Below are positions 32,419 to 40,212 of a DNA stretch of 43,712 nucleotides, piece by piece. This DNA comes from an uncultured Clostridium sp. (GTDB lineage: Bacteria; Bacillota; Clostridia; Lachnospirales; Lachnospiraceae): positions 1 to 43,712 of the forward strand of contig CABVBU010000026.1 in the NCBI GenBank assembly GCA_902496665.1, given 5' to 3'. The notes below the pieces were generated by a model that was not told the origin of the DNA, searched no databases, and saw nothing but the letters and a program-made list of their open reading frames with translations. Made by a program: the position numbers and the translations under genes. Each line of letters begins with the position of its first letter. The first letter of the stretch is position 1.

Positions 32419-32585
32419 CAAAAACCGAAACAGCACAGTTTCCTCCATCCAGATATCTCTTTCTTCCCCGTAAAAACGTTATCTAACCCCAATTATAATA
32501 CATATCTCTCATATGAACAAGTGTTCTTTCCCACAGTAACAACGATATACATCATCCAGATCTATACTTAAATCTTCAATCCCCA

Positions 32586-32789
32586 GCGCAGGTCAGCCTC
32601 TGGACACGGGTGCCTGATTTCCGGGCCTGGCTTCCTCTTAGCTCGCAGGAGAATGCGTTGGAGGAAATGGGACACTTGTCTGAGCGAAGCGAGTTGTGTC
32701 CCATTTTCTCCGCCCTTAGCATTCTTCTGCAAGCTTAGAGGAACCCGCCCGAAAATCCCGAGTACCCGGGTCCAGAGGCTGATCTGCGC
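32586..32789. repeat. ~200-bp quasi-palindromic repeat element, copy B
   Basis: Outer arms 32586-32611 and 32764-32789 are 26 bases long and complementary at 24 positions. Inner arms (GCTTCCTCTTAGC... against ...GCTTAGAGGAAC) continue to a central loop with ACTTGT and GTTGT conserved. The core equals the reverse complement of copy A at 5629-5828. Where the arms differ from copy A the paired position usually changes too, for example GGGACAC/GTGTCCC here against GGGGCAC/GTGCCTC there. The rest of 32350-32884 holds a partial arm copy and the terminator at 32814-32855. Confidence 0.87.
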
Positions 32790-32813
32790 GTACTTCCGCC
32801 AAGTTGACCCAGC

Positions 32814-32855
32814 AAAAAATACCGGAACAGCAGTCACCTCGCCATCCCGGTATTT
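32814..32855 (-). terminator. Terminator of the thiamine operon
   Basis: AAATACCGG (32817-32825) pairs with CCGGTATTT (32847-32855). On the minus strand the stem ends in six T residues (read from 32819 down to 32814 with the last stem bases). It lies 30 bases past the stop codon of the thiY-like gene. Confidence 0.85.
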
Positions 32856-32884
32856 CTCAATTCCTATAAAATTCCCCCAGGAAC

Positions 32885-33970
32885 CTACTCCCCGAGGTCC
32901 ACCATCACATCAGAAACCTCAACCTTCTGATTGATCAGTCCACTCTCAAGCATCCAGTCGATGTTCTCCTGCCAGCACTCCTCCGTCTGCGTCAGGAACG
33001 GAACATCCTCCGTCTCCATAAGCGGAAGCAGCGTCTCACAAGACTTCTCCTCAACACTCTGTGTCAGCGGGAAATTCTCCTCATTCTGGTTGTTCATAAG
33101 GATCGCCAGGCATCCGTCCGGATCATTCTTAAAATCCTCAAATCCCTTCGCAGAAGCCCGAAGAAATCCCTTCAACACCTCCGGCTCGTCAGCGATCATA
33201 TCATTATTCGCAAGGAACACTTCCTCATAATAATTCGGAATGCCATACCCGTTTGCCATGAAATAATTGACGTCAAAGCCCTCTTCCTCCAGCTGCGGAA
33301 CCTCATGGTTCACAAGGCAGCCGATGGTGGCATCCACGTTGCCGGTAGTCATGGAGCTCATCAGGTCAAATCCAACATCGATCAGATTTACATCTGACGC
33401 GTCCGCGCCCACATACTCCATCATGGTCTTCACAATGGACTCACTGAGAGCTGTTCCGCCGTATCCAACCGTCTTTCCGACAAGATCGGACGGGCTTGTA
33501 ATGTTCTTATCCTTCAAAGAAAGTACAATGCTTAACGGAGACTGTACGATCGCGCCGATGGACTTGATCTTCGTTCCCTGATTTGCAACCGCCTGGATCA
33601 CATCCTGCTGATAATACATTCCGATCTCCGCCTTGCCGGCAGCGACAAGAGCCAGAGCATCATTCGCGTTCGCCGGGAAGCGGACCTTCACATCAAGTCC
33701 CTCTTCCGCATAATATCCGCGCTCGATGGCGGTGTAGATAAAGGTGTGGATCGCGTTCGGATACCAGTCCAATACCACATTGACCTCACGGAGATCCTTT
33801 TTCTCATCAGAAGCAGCCGCTGTCTCCGCCGCACTGCTGTTTTCCGCTGAAGCGGCTGCCGCTGCCGTCGTCTCCGCTGTCTTTGTCTCACTCTTACCGC
33901 ATCCTGCAAGTACTGTCATACTGAAAGCCGCAGCCATCACCGCTGCAGCGATTCTCATTCCTTTTTTCAT
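32885..33970 (-). CDS. thiY: ThiY-like pyrimidine precursor-binding lipoprotein
   Basis: From ATG at 33970 the product is 361 residues. A longer frame upstream overlaps thiX and is rejected. A lipoprotein signal with lipobox V-L-A-G-C is followed by an Ala/Thr/Glu linker. The mature part is an NMT1/THI5-like (SsuA-type) binding domain, with V-V-L-D-W-Y-P-N-A-I-H-T near residue 70, E-R-G-Y-Y-A-E-E-G-L-D-V and V-G-Y-G-G. The D-W-x-P-N-x-x-H-T pattern is typical of ThiY proteins, which bind N-formyl-aminopyrimidine breakdown products of thiamine or HMP. It is the last gene of the TPP-regulated operon, after thiZ and thiX. Confidence 0.88.
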   Translation of the reverse strand: MKKGMRIAAAVMAAAFSMTVLAGCGKSETKTAETTAAAAASAENSSAAETAAASDEKKDLREVNVVLDWYPNAIHTFIYTAIERGYYAEEGLDVKVRFPANANDALALVAAGKAEIGMYYQQDVIQAVANQGTKIKSIGAIVQSPLSIVLSLKDKNITSPSDLVGKTVGYGGTALSESIVKTMMEYVGADASDVNLIDVGFDLMSSMTTGNVDATIGCLVNHEVPQLEEEGFDVNYFMANGYGIPNYYEEVFLANNDMIADEPEVLKGFLRASAKGFEDFKNDPDGCLAILMNNQNEENFPLTQSVEEKSCETLLPLMETEDVPFLTQTEECWQENIDWMLESGLINQKVEVSDVMVDLGE

Positions 33971-34043
33971 GTCATTTCCTTTCGTTATCAAAATAATTTG
34001 TCCTGCTCTTTCACTGGTCAGCCAGAATTTCATGTTGTGTTTT

Positions 34044-34856
34044 CTACTCATTTCTCCAATGAATGATTCGTTTTTCAAGCAGTGTGACCACCCAGACAGC
34101 CGCCATCGCCGCCACCGATAACAATAAGATCGGTGCGAACACTCCGGCTCCGTCAAGCTGTGTCATCATTCTCCTGCTGAAATATCCAAGTCCACTCTGG
34201 GCTCCCAGCCATTCACCGATGGCCGCTCCGATGATCGATAACGGAACCGCCATCTTGATCGCCGAGAAAAAGCAGGGCAGGACCGCCGGAACCTTCAACT
34301 TCATAAAAATCTGGCGTTTATCCGCGCCAAAGGTAAACAAGAGCTCTTCCATCTCCGTCTTCACCGACTTAAATCCATCAAATACCGTGATCGTGATCGG
34401 GAAAAACGTGATCAGCACCGTCACAAGCACCTTGCTCCAGATCGTATATCCGAACCAGAGTACAAAAAGCGGTGCCAGAGCTGTCGTCGGGATCGTCTGG
34501 GACGCGATGATAAGCGGATAGAGTGCCTTTTCCGCTGTCTCGCTGGCATCCATCAAAATGGCCAGACCAAGACCGAGAATAATGGAAATCAGAAGTCCGA
34601 TCCCCACCACCGACATGGTTGCCGGAAGATGGGCCGTAAATAACGGGCCTCTAAGCTCCCAGAGCCGTACCACCACCTGGGTCGGTGACGGCAGGATATA
34701 CGCCGCGTCGATTCCCATAGCCGCTGCCTGCCAGAAGATCAGCAGAGCTGCCACCAGAATCGCCGCCGGAAGATTCGTACTCAGAAAATTATGGTTCTGT
34801 ACGCGCGAAGCCCCGGAAGGAACCCGCACATGATCCTTCTTCATCTTCTTACTCAT
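34044..34856 (-). CDS. thiX: ThiX-like ABC permease for thiamine precursors
   Basis: The 270-residue membrane protein has about six helices. The BPD_transp_1 permease loop is visible as F-T-F-G-A-D-K-R-Q-I-F-M-K-L-K-V-P-A-V-L-P near residues 178-198, the EAA-type contact site for the ATPase. It resembles SsuC/TauC/ThiX permeases. It overlaps the thiZ stop by four bases and precedes thiY. With ThiZ and ThiY it would import pyrimidine precursors for salvage by TenA and ThiD. Confidence 0.88.
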   Translation of the reverse strand: MSKKMKKDHVRVPSGASRVQNHNFLSTNLPAAILVAALLIFWQAAAMGIDAAYILPSPTQVVVRLWELRGPLFTAHLPATMSVVGIGLLISIILGLGLAILMDASETAEKALYPLIIASQTIPTTALAPLFVLWFGYTIWSKVLVTVLITFFPITITVFDGFKSVKTEMEELLFTFGADKRQIFMKLKVPAVLPCFFSAIKMAVPLSIIGAAIGEWLGAQSGLGYFSRRMMTQLDGAGVFAPILLLSVAAMAAVWVVTLLEKRIIHWRNE

Positions 34857-35605
34857 GACGTCTCCTTCCTCAGCATGCCGATCAGGTCCTCCTTCAGGGC
34901 CAGTATCTCCGGTTTTCGAAGCTCGTCCCTGGATCTCGGGTATTCTGCCGGGACATCAATGGACCGCAGATGAGTGATCGGTGATTCTTCAACAACCAGA
35001 ATCCTGCTGGACAAAAAGACCGCTTCCTCCACATCGTGTGTGATAAAAAGGACTGTCTTTTTCTCCCTCTCCCACTGCTCTAAAAGCCATTCCCGCATGG
35101 AAATCCTCGTCAGGTAATCGAGGGCGGAAAACGGCTCATCGAGGAGCAGAAGATCGGAACCCGTGAGCACCGTTCTCGCAAATGCCGCTCTCTGGCGCAT
35201 GCCGCCGGAAAGCTCCTTCGGCGTCTTGTCGCCCCAGTCCTTAAGGCCAACGGATTCCAGCGCCGCATCCGCCTTCTCTCTCATCTCCGTTTTCGAATAT
35301 CCGCCCCGGATCTCCATCGGCAGCAGGAGATTCTCCCGCACGGTCCGCCACGGAAATAAAAGATCCTGCTGCGGCATGTATCCGCAGTAGTTTCTCTTCT
35401 TCTCAATGGACTCGCCGTCCACCAGAATCTCGCCGGAAGCCGGCAGAAGAAGCTTGTTCACAAGTCGGAAGATCGTACTCTTACCACAGCCGGAAGCGCC
35501 GATGACGGACACGAATTCCCCGTCCTGTACATCGAAGGAGAGGTGGTCAATGATGGAGAAATCTTCCACATCATATTGAAAGCTTACGTTGTCAAATTTC
35601 AGCAT
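34853..35605 (-). CDS. thiZ: ThiZ-like ABC ATPase
   Basis: The 250-residue nucleotide-binding subunit has Walker A G-A-S-G-C-G-K-S-T near residues 36-44, Q-loop M-P-Q-Q-D-L-L-F-P-W near 78, signature L-S-G-G-M-R-Q-R near 133, Walker B L-L-L-L-D-E-P-F near 153 and the switch His in F-I-T-H-D near 188. It falls in the nitrate/sulfonate/taurine-type subfamily. One base separates its start from the tenA stop, and it overlaps thiX. It energises the precursor importer. Confidence 0.9.
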   Translation of the reverse strand: MLKFDNVSFQYDVEDFSIIDHLSFDVQDGEFVSVIGASGCGKSTIFRLVNKLLLPASGEILVDGESIEKKRNYCGYMPQQDLLFPWRTVRENLLLPMEIRGGYSKTEMREKADAALESVGLKDWGDKTPKELSGGMRQRAAFARTVLTGSDLLLLDEPFSALDYLTRISMREWLLEQWEREKKTVLFITHDVEEAVFLSSRILVVEESPITHLRSIDVPAEYPRSRDELRKPEILALKEDLIGMLRKETS

Positions 35606-35606
35606 C

Positions 35607-36269
35607 CTACTGCCTCATTTCCCATGCCATATCCCAGAATGCCGCCTCGTAGCGGGAGCATGCTGTAAAGATGTCCACGATATGCTGTTTCCGCTTTTCG
35701 GAATAGTCCTCCGTCAGGCGGTTCATCAGGTCTGCCAGAACCTCATTGTCCTCGTGGTAGGAGTCGGACGCATATCCGCTGACCCATTCCCCATAGAACT
35801 CATGCTTATCTGCAGCCGGATACTCCGCAAGAATCTTCTTTGCGATAAACTCATAGCTCAACGCACAGGAAAGGATCGCTGCCATGACCTCCGCCTCTCC
35901 TTCCTCGTAAGCGACACGAAGCATATAGGAGGTATAGGACAGATTATCAAGAGCGACCGGTGTCTGCTCCGCCTCCTCCTTCGCGATTCCGAGTCTCGTC
36001 ATGTACGCGCGGTGGATATCCATCTCACCGTCCAGGATCGAATGGGTATAACCCGCGAACAGGCGCATAGCGTCGAGGTTTTTCGCCTTCGCCGTGCCGA
36101 TGGAAAATACCTTTGTATAGTCAAGAAGATACAGATAATCCTGTATCATATAATATTTGAATTTTTCATGATCAAGACTGCCGTCCGCGATTCCCTTTAC
36201 AAAAGGCGTCTCGTTATAGCCGTCCCAGATCTTCTTTGTTGCCTCTAAAAGGCGTTCTGTCATCGTCAT
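35607..36269 (-). CDS. tenA: TenA-family aminopyrimidine aminohydrolase (thiaminase II)
   Basis: The 220-residue all-helical protein has the TenA pattern: F-V-K-G-I-A-D-G-S-L near residue 22, F-K-Y-Y-M-I-Q-D-Y-L-Y-L near 37, catalytic Cys in L-S-C-A-L-S-Y-E near residue 135 and Y-H-E-D-N near 173. TenA hydrolyses formyl-aminopyrimidine or aminopyrimidine salvage products to HMP, which ThiD then phosphorylates. It overlaps thiD by four bases and leads into the ThiZXY importer genes, which matches the salvage route known from Bacillus halodurans. Confidence 0.92.
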   Translation of the reverse strand: MTMTERLLEATKKIWDGYNETPFVKGIADGSLDHEKFKYYMIQDYLYLLDYTKVFSIGTAKAKNLDAMRLFAGYTHSILDGEMDIHRAYMTRLGIAKEEAEQTPVALDNLSYTSYMLRVAYEEGEAEVMAAILSCALSYEFIAKKILAEYPAADKHEFYGEWVSGYASDSYHEDNEVLADLMNRLTEDYSEKRKQHIVDIFTACSRYEAAFWDMAWEMRQ

Positions 36270-37078
36270 ACATGTTCCTCCGCAAATCCTTTTCCGCGGA
36301 AATCAAATCCGTGGTCCATCGGTCCGGATCCATGTCCGAGGTCCAGCATGGCTGCCAGCGCTCCGGAGATGTAAGCTTTCGCGCGTTCCACCGCTGTATC
36401 GAGGTCATAACCCTTCGCCAGATTGGAGGCGATGGCGCTCGATAAGGTACAGCCGGTTCCGTGGGTGTTCGGGTTGTCGATCCGCTTACCGTTGAACCAG
36501 CGGTAGCTGCCGTCGCGGTATAACAGGTCGTTGGCATCATTCAACTGATGACCGCCCTTGCAGAGGACTGCGCAGTGATAGGTCTCACTGATCTGTTTTG
36601 CCGCCGCGATCATGTCCTCGGCGGACTTTACTTCCATCCCTGATAAAACCTCTGTCTCCGGGATATTCGGGGTCAGGACCGCCGCCATCGGAAACAGATA
36701 TTCTTTTAATGTGCCGATGGCATCGTCACTGATCAGCTTTGATCCGCTTGTCGCCACCATGACCGGGTCCACAACGATATTTTCTGCTTTGTGTTCATGA
36801 AGCTTCTTTGCGATAGACTTGATCAGTCCCGCGGAAGAAACCATTCCGATCTTTACCGCGTCCGGACGGATGTCCGTAAATACGCTGTCGATCTCCTGTT
36901 CCAGGAATTCCGGTGTTACCTCAAAAATCCCCTGGACGCCGGTCGTGTTCTGGGCCGTCAGTGCTGTGATCGCGCTCATCCCGTATACTCCGTTTGCGAT
37001 CATCGTCTTTAAGTCGGCCTGGATGCCGGCGCCTCCGCTGGAATCGCTTCCAGCGATCGTTAATGCTGTCTTCATCAT
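36266..37078 (-). CDS. thiD: Hydroxymethylpyrimidine/phosphomethylpyrimidine kinase
   Basis: The 270-residue ribokinase-fold protein begins T-I-A-G-S-D-S-S-G-G-A-G-I-Q-A-D, the ThiD substrate and nucleotide signature. It has V-D-P-V-M-V-A near residue 105, L-T-P-N-I-P-E near 136 and the ATP/anion-hole motif T-H-G-T-G-C-T-L-S near 208. ThiD makes HMP-P and then HMP-PP, the partner substrate for ThiE. It lies 311 bases downstream of thiE with no terminator seen between, and overlaps tenA. Confidence 0.95.
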   Translation of the reverse strand: MMKTALTIAGSDSSGGAGIQADLKTMIANGVYGMSAITALTAQNTTGVQGIFEVTPEFLEQEIDSVFTDIRPDAVKIGMVSSAGLIKSIAKKLHEHKAENIVVDPVMVATSGSKLISDDAIGTLKEYLFPMAAVLTPNIPETEVLSGMEVKSAEDMIAAAKQISETYHCAVLCKGGHQLNDANDLLYRDGSYRWFNGKRIDNPNTHGTGCTLSSAIASNLAKGYDLDTAVERAKAYISGALAAMLDLGHGSGPMDHGFDFRGKGFAEEHV

Positions 37079-37389
37079 AAAAACTCCTTTCAGGCATCAA
37101 TAACTTTTTATTAGGCGACGCAAGGTGGTGCCCCCAATGTGCCGCCGCGGAAGAATATTTCCGCTTGATCTATTCCAAAACCAGAAAGAAAATGGCTGCT
37201 ATGTAAATTAAAAATCTCCATTCTCAGGCAGACCATCTTTTTTCTGGGTTATTGGCTTGTTTGAATATAGTGTTTAAAAAATTATGTTTTTTGAAATTAT
37301 TGTAACTGTTCAGCAGGTCTGCACACTTGCTGCGCTGACCGTAAGAAAACATAGGATAGAAGGCATATCACTGAAAACTCTTTAAAATC
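37079..37389. other. Gap between thiE and thiD without a gene
   Basis: No frame or known RNA was recognised. Just before thiD on the minus strand there is a perfect 6-bp hairpin (GCGGAA and TTCCGC within 37147-37164). Next to it is a GC-rich stretch with GGCG/CGCC ends at about 37112-37145. No convincing -35/-10 pair or T-tailed terminator was seen, so thiD is probably reached by transcription from the thiE promoter. Confidence 0.4.
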
Positions 37390-38025
37390 TTATAAGATTT
37401 CTCTTACCGCCTCTTTCAGTTCCCTCGTCGCCTTCTCAATATCCTCCGCCGCAAAGATCGCGCTGACGACCGCAACGCCGTCCACGCCGGTTCCCTTAAG
37501 GGGCTCCAGACGGTCATTATTGATCCCGCCGATGGCGACTACCGGGATATCCACCGCCTGACAGATCGCAGAAAGCGCCTCCGGTGTCACCGCTGTGGCG
37601 TCCTTTTTTGTTCCTGTCGGATACATCGCTCCGACGCCGAGGTAATCTGCCCCGTGCTTTTTCGCGAGAAGCGCCTGCTCCACATTCTTGCAGGAAACAC
37701 CGATAATCTTATCCGGTCCCAGCTTTTCTCTCACTTTTCCAGCTTCCATATCGCTCTGTCCCACATGAACGCCGTCCGCGTCTATCTTAAGAGCGATATC
37801 CACGTTGTCGTTGATCACAAAGGGAACATGATATTCGGCACAGAGCTTCTTGATCTTCTTCGCCTCTTCCAAAAATCTCTCCTCATCCAGCTCTTTTTCC
37901 CTGAGCTGAATAAAGGTCGCGCCGCCCTTTAAAGCCTTTTCCACCTGGCTCTCCAGCGTCTCGCCATTCAACCACGCGCGGTCCGTCACCGCGTAGAGCA
38001 GCATATCTTCCGGTCTGCAGTTCAT
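37390..38025 (-). CDS. thiE: Thiamine-phosphate synthase
   Basis: The 211-residue TIM-barrel protein matches ThiE. It has F-I-Q-L-R-E-K near residues 37-43 (pyrophosphate site), V-I-N-D-N-V-D-I-A near 70, G-V-H-V-G-Q-S-D-M near 85, a phosphate-binding G-V-G-A-M-Y-P-T-G-T-K-K-D-A near 132 and A-I-G-G-I-N near 165. It joins HMP-PP and thiazole phosphate to thiamine phosphate. It is the first gene after the TPP riboswitch, with GGAGG upstream. No thiM or thiazole synthesis gene is in the window. The 38026-38167 stretch before it is untranslated leader with small GC-rich hairpins. Confidence 0.95.
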   Translation of the reverse strand: MNCRPEDMLLYAVTDRAWLNGETLESQVEKALKGGATFIQLREKELDEERFLEEAKKIKKLCAEYHVPFVINDNVDIALKIDADGVHVGQSDMEAGKVREKLGPDKIIGVSCKNVEQALLAKKHGADYLGVGAMYPTGTKKDATAVTPEALSAICQAVDIPVVAIGGINNDRLEPLKGTGVDGVAVVSAIFAAEDIEKATRELKEAVREIL

Positions 38026-38167
38026 ATTTTCTACCTCCTACAATACATGAAACGCGTCTTAGCACATTCCCGCGCCTCGCGCGGCCGCTTGCGACGATCT
38101 ACATCTTCGCGCAAGTGCGCAGTATTGGCACGTCAATACCTTTTTGTAATAGGGAATTTCCTGTTAC

Positions 38168-38197
38168 ACAAAAAAGGAGACACCCGCAGGTATCTCC
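38168..38197 (-). terminator. Riboswitch expression-platform terminator
   Basis: On the minus strand GGAGATACC pairs with GGTGTCTCC (one mismatch, within 38176-38197) and is followed by TTTTTTGTG. It comes directly after the TPP aptamer and 150 bases before thiE. It is the expected off-state terminator of the riboswitch. Confidence 0.9.
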
Positions 38198-38212
38198 ACT
38201 TCTACTCTTTCT

Positions 38213-38312
38213 CTTCAGCAGCTTCCTACGTTGGCATGATCCAAATCAGGTATACGGGTCTTGGCGATGCAGCCAACTCTCAGCCTGATCCGTCAGGCTC
38301 CCCGGTCTGTTT
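38213..38312 (-). promoter_or_regulatory. TPP (THI-box) riboswitch
   Basis: The minus strand reads GGGGAGCC, then the conserved GGCTGAGAG, an extra P3a hairpin (GTTGGC/GCCAA), GACCCGTAT, ACCTGATTTGGATCATGCC and AACGTAGG. These are the conserved segments of the TPP aptamer in the right order and spacing: the CUGAGA pyrimidine-sensing bulge and the UGAU...GGAU-AUGCC...CGUAGG pyrophosphate-sensing arm. With the terminator at 38168-38197 it switches off thiE and the downstream genes when TPP is plentiful. Confidence 0.96.
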
Positions 38313-38335
38313 ATTTTCTTTTTTTGACAAGATTT

Positions 38336-38364
38336 ACTATATACTTTCTGCGCGGAAAAGTCAA
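38336..38364 (-). promoter_or_regulatory. Promoter of the thiamine operon
   Basis: On the minus strand TTGACT (38359-38364) and TATAGT (38336-38341) are 17 bases apart. Transcription would start about 20 bases before the TPP aptamer. Confidence 0.8.
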
Positions 38365-38511
38365 GTTTGCACCCGGTTTCATACATAATTTCAAGACTGC
38401 GGATTTTGCATGGATCCATCGATATTTTTCATGTATTCCGTGCAGCCTGCTTACAGCCTTGTGTTCCCCGCCCATCGCTTTTTCCCGGCGGCCTTTCAGA
38501 AATTTCCTCTC

Positions 38512-38540
38512 TTGCCTTTTTCCATCTCCTGTGCTACAAT
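38512..38540 (+). promoter_or_regulatory. Promoter of the Phn-type transporter operon
   Basis: TTGCCT (38512-38517) and TACAAT (38535-38540) are 17 bases apart. The expected start near 38547 precedes a structured leader and terminator. It is divergent from the thiamine promoter, about 150 bases away. Confidence 0.75.
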
Positions 38541-38546
38541 CCAAAT

Positions 38547-38733
38547 CGGTTAACGGAATGCAGCATGAGGGGGAGCGCCCTGGTGCTGCGGTCAATTCAA
38601 TTACTTGATGACGAAGACCAGATTGCGAGGGAGCCCGTGTTCCGGGCTGAGAGGATCCCAGAAAGGATCGACCGTCCCATGCCGCGGATCCATGTCCGCG
38701 GCTTGTCAGCATTCTGCCTGAAAGTCATTTTTA
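38547..38733 (+). promoter_or_regulatory. Structured leader RNA, TPP-riboswitch-like variant
   Basis: GGAATGC near 38554-38560 can pair with GCATTCT near 38710-38716 and close a multi-branched fold. Inside it, GGTC...GACC makes one hairpin. Next come GGGAGCCCG, CCGGGCTGAGAG, a GGATCC/GGATC hairpin and GACCG. This is the same series as P2, P3, CUGAGA, P3a and closing strand in the true TPP riboswitch at 38213-38312. The second arm differs: GCCGCGGA-UCCAUG-UCCGCGGC is one unbroken stem, lacking the UGAU/CG internal loop that holds pyrophosphate. CATGCCG (38678-38684) is complementary to CGGCATG (38734-38740) in the following terminator, giving an antiterminator. The class is not recognised; relation to TPP riboswitches is inferred. 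Confidence 0.65.
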
Positions 38734-38765
38734 CGGCATGCTGCAGAAGGCATGCCTTTTTCTTT
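38734..38765 (+). terminator. Leader terminator before the Phn-type operon
   Basis: GGCATGC (38735-38741) pairs with GCATGCC (38750-38756) and is followed by TTTTTCTTT. It lies about 190 bases before the first gene of the operon, so it acts as an attenuator. The 38766-38949 stretch after it is untranslated and carries several small hairpins (for example GCAGAA/TTCTGC and GCCC/GGGC) just before the ribosome site GGAGG. Confidence 0.88.
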
Positions 38766-38949
38766 ATCCGCCTGTTTCACCCGAATCCATGATTGCTGAA
38801 CGTGTTCTGTTTCATTTTATCCGGAACGATCACGCTCTCACAGGATCCTGACCATTGGCGGATATTGAAACTATTTCACCGTATTTCCCGGTGTCCCATT
38901 CTTTCAGCAGAAAATATATTCTGCCCTGACGGGCTATGGAGGTATTATT

Positions 38950-40053
38950 ATGAGAAAATTTGTTGTACCGGCTCTCTCCCTGGCGCTCTGCCTCGGACTC
39001 ACCACAGGATGTTCCTCTTCTAAGACAGACGCGGCAGCGGCTTCCACGGAAGAGACAACAGCTGCCGCATCCGCAGAAAACACTGCTGAGACGGCTGCTT
39101 CCGCTGAGACGAAATCCATCGATTCCTTAAAGATCGCGTTCTCCCCGTACGCGGATGCAGATACGATCACGACAGCAACAGAGCCGTTAGAAAACCTTTT
39201 AAAAGAGACACTGCTTGAAAAAGGCTACGATGTCAAAGACATCGACATGACCGTCGGAACAAGCTACACCGCTGTCGGCGACGCATTGAGCGCAGGAAGC
39301 GCCGATATCGGCTTCATCTCCGGCGGAAACTATGTGCTGTTCTCCGATGACTGCGACGTTCTTCTCACAGCTCTCCGCTACGCCATCAACAAGGACTCCG
39401 AGGATCCGAAGGAATGGAACGACGGCACCATTGAGGAAAACACAGACAAAATGAGCACATATTACCGCTCCATCATTCTCGCGGGACCGAGTGAAAAAGG
39501 GCATGAGCTTTTAGCAAAAGTCAACAACGGCGAAGATCTCACTTGGGATGACTTAAACAGCGCCACATGGGCAGTCATGGGTCCGACCTCCGCGTCCGGC
39601 TACATTTACCCGTCCTTATGGTTAAACGAGCGCTACGGAAAGACCATCGCCGACCTCGCGAACGCGGTCCAGTCTGATTCCTACACCACCTCCCTCGCCC
39701 GCCTCGCCTCCGGACAGGCAGACCTCATGGTCTCCTACGGCCATATCCGCACAAAATATGCGCCGGACTGGAAAGAGAAATTCGGCGGCACTGATGACAT
39801 GGTAAAGCAGACAGGCATCATCGGCGTCACAGAGGGAATCTACAACGATATGATCGCATACAGCAAAACTTCCGAGCTCATGCAGGACGCTGACTTCCGT
39901 CAGGCTCTCGGTGATTCCTTCATCGAGATCGCAGGAACCGATGAAGGCAAAGACATCATCAAAGTCTTCAGTCAGGTCGGCTACGAGTGGGGCGATGACG
40001 CGAACTATGACGGGGAACGCGCTGCACAGGAAATGTTAAAATCCATGAACTAA
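38950..40053 (+). CDS. PhnD-like substrate-binding lipoprotein
   Basis: The 367-residue protein has a lipoprotein signal with lipobox L-T-T-G-C at residues ~17-21, an Ala/Thr/Glu linker to about 55, then a PhnD-type (phosphonate-bd, PF12974) domain. Motifs include L-K-I-A-F-S-P-Y-A-D-A-D near 60, G-S-A-D-I-G-F-I-S-G-G-N-Y near 117 and W-A-V-M-G-P-T-S-A-S-G-Y-I-Y-P near 208. The S-A-S-G-Y stretch is where PhnD and PtxB proteins hold phosphonate or phosphite oxygens. No C-P lyase, phosphonatase or phosphite gene is nearby. The leader RNA and divergent thiamine genes suggest another ligand is possible, such as a thiamine-related compound. Confidence 0.88.
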   Translation: MRKFVVPALSLALCLGLTTGCSSSKTDAAAASTEETTAAASAENTAETAASAETKSIDSLKIAFSPYADADTITTATEPLENLLKETLLEKGYDVKDIDMTVGTSYTAVGDALSAGSADIGFISGGNYVLFSDDCDVLLTALRYAINKDSEDPKEWNDGTIEENTDKMSTYYRSIILAGPSEKGHELLAKVNNGEDLTWDDLNSATWAVMGPTSASGYIYPSLWLNERYGKTIADLANAVQSDSYTTSLARLASGQADLMVSYGHIRTKYAPDWKEKFGGTDDMVKQTGIIGVTEGIYNDMIAYSKTSELMQDADFRQALGDSFIEIAGTDEGKDIIKVFSQVGYEWGDDANYDGERAAQEMLKSMN

Positions 40054-40080
40054 ATCGTTCCCAATTTTTATAACTTATTT

Positions 40081-40153
40081 CCCGGGTGACTTCTTTTCTC
40101 TCACGAGATATGTTATTTCGCACATCAATGCTTAGAGAAAATATCACTCGGGA
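40081..40153 (+). other. Long intercistronic hairpin between the phnD- and phnC-like genes
   Basis: CCCGGGTGA...TTTTCTC (40081-40100) pairs with GAGAAAA...TCACTCGGGA (40135-40153) with a few mismatches. No T tract follows. It probably stabilises the binding-protein mRNA or reduces read-through, rather than fully terminating. Confidence 0.55.
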
Positions 40154-40212
40154 CACTTGTTTCATTAGTAGAATTGACCAGATAATCAATATTTTTAAGG
40201 CAGGTATTTTCC

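Noticed and set aside
32350..32448. 33-codon N-terminal extension of the MFS protein
   Set aside because: It has no ribosome site and passes through repeat-derived sequence, while the ATG at 32349 has GGGAGGAAGG.
32568..32837. Minus-strand 89-codon frame similar to a frame in copy A
   Set aside because: The shared peptide comes from the repeated palindrome. No ribosome site or conserved start is present.
38547..38733. T-box, SAM, cobalamin or HMP-PP (thiS motif) riboswitch for the Phn-type leader
   Set aside because: No T-box GGTGG-type sequence, no SAM or B12 box, and the fold is much larger than the terminator-embedded HMP-PP aptamer. Only the first half of the TPP pattern fits.
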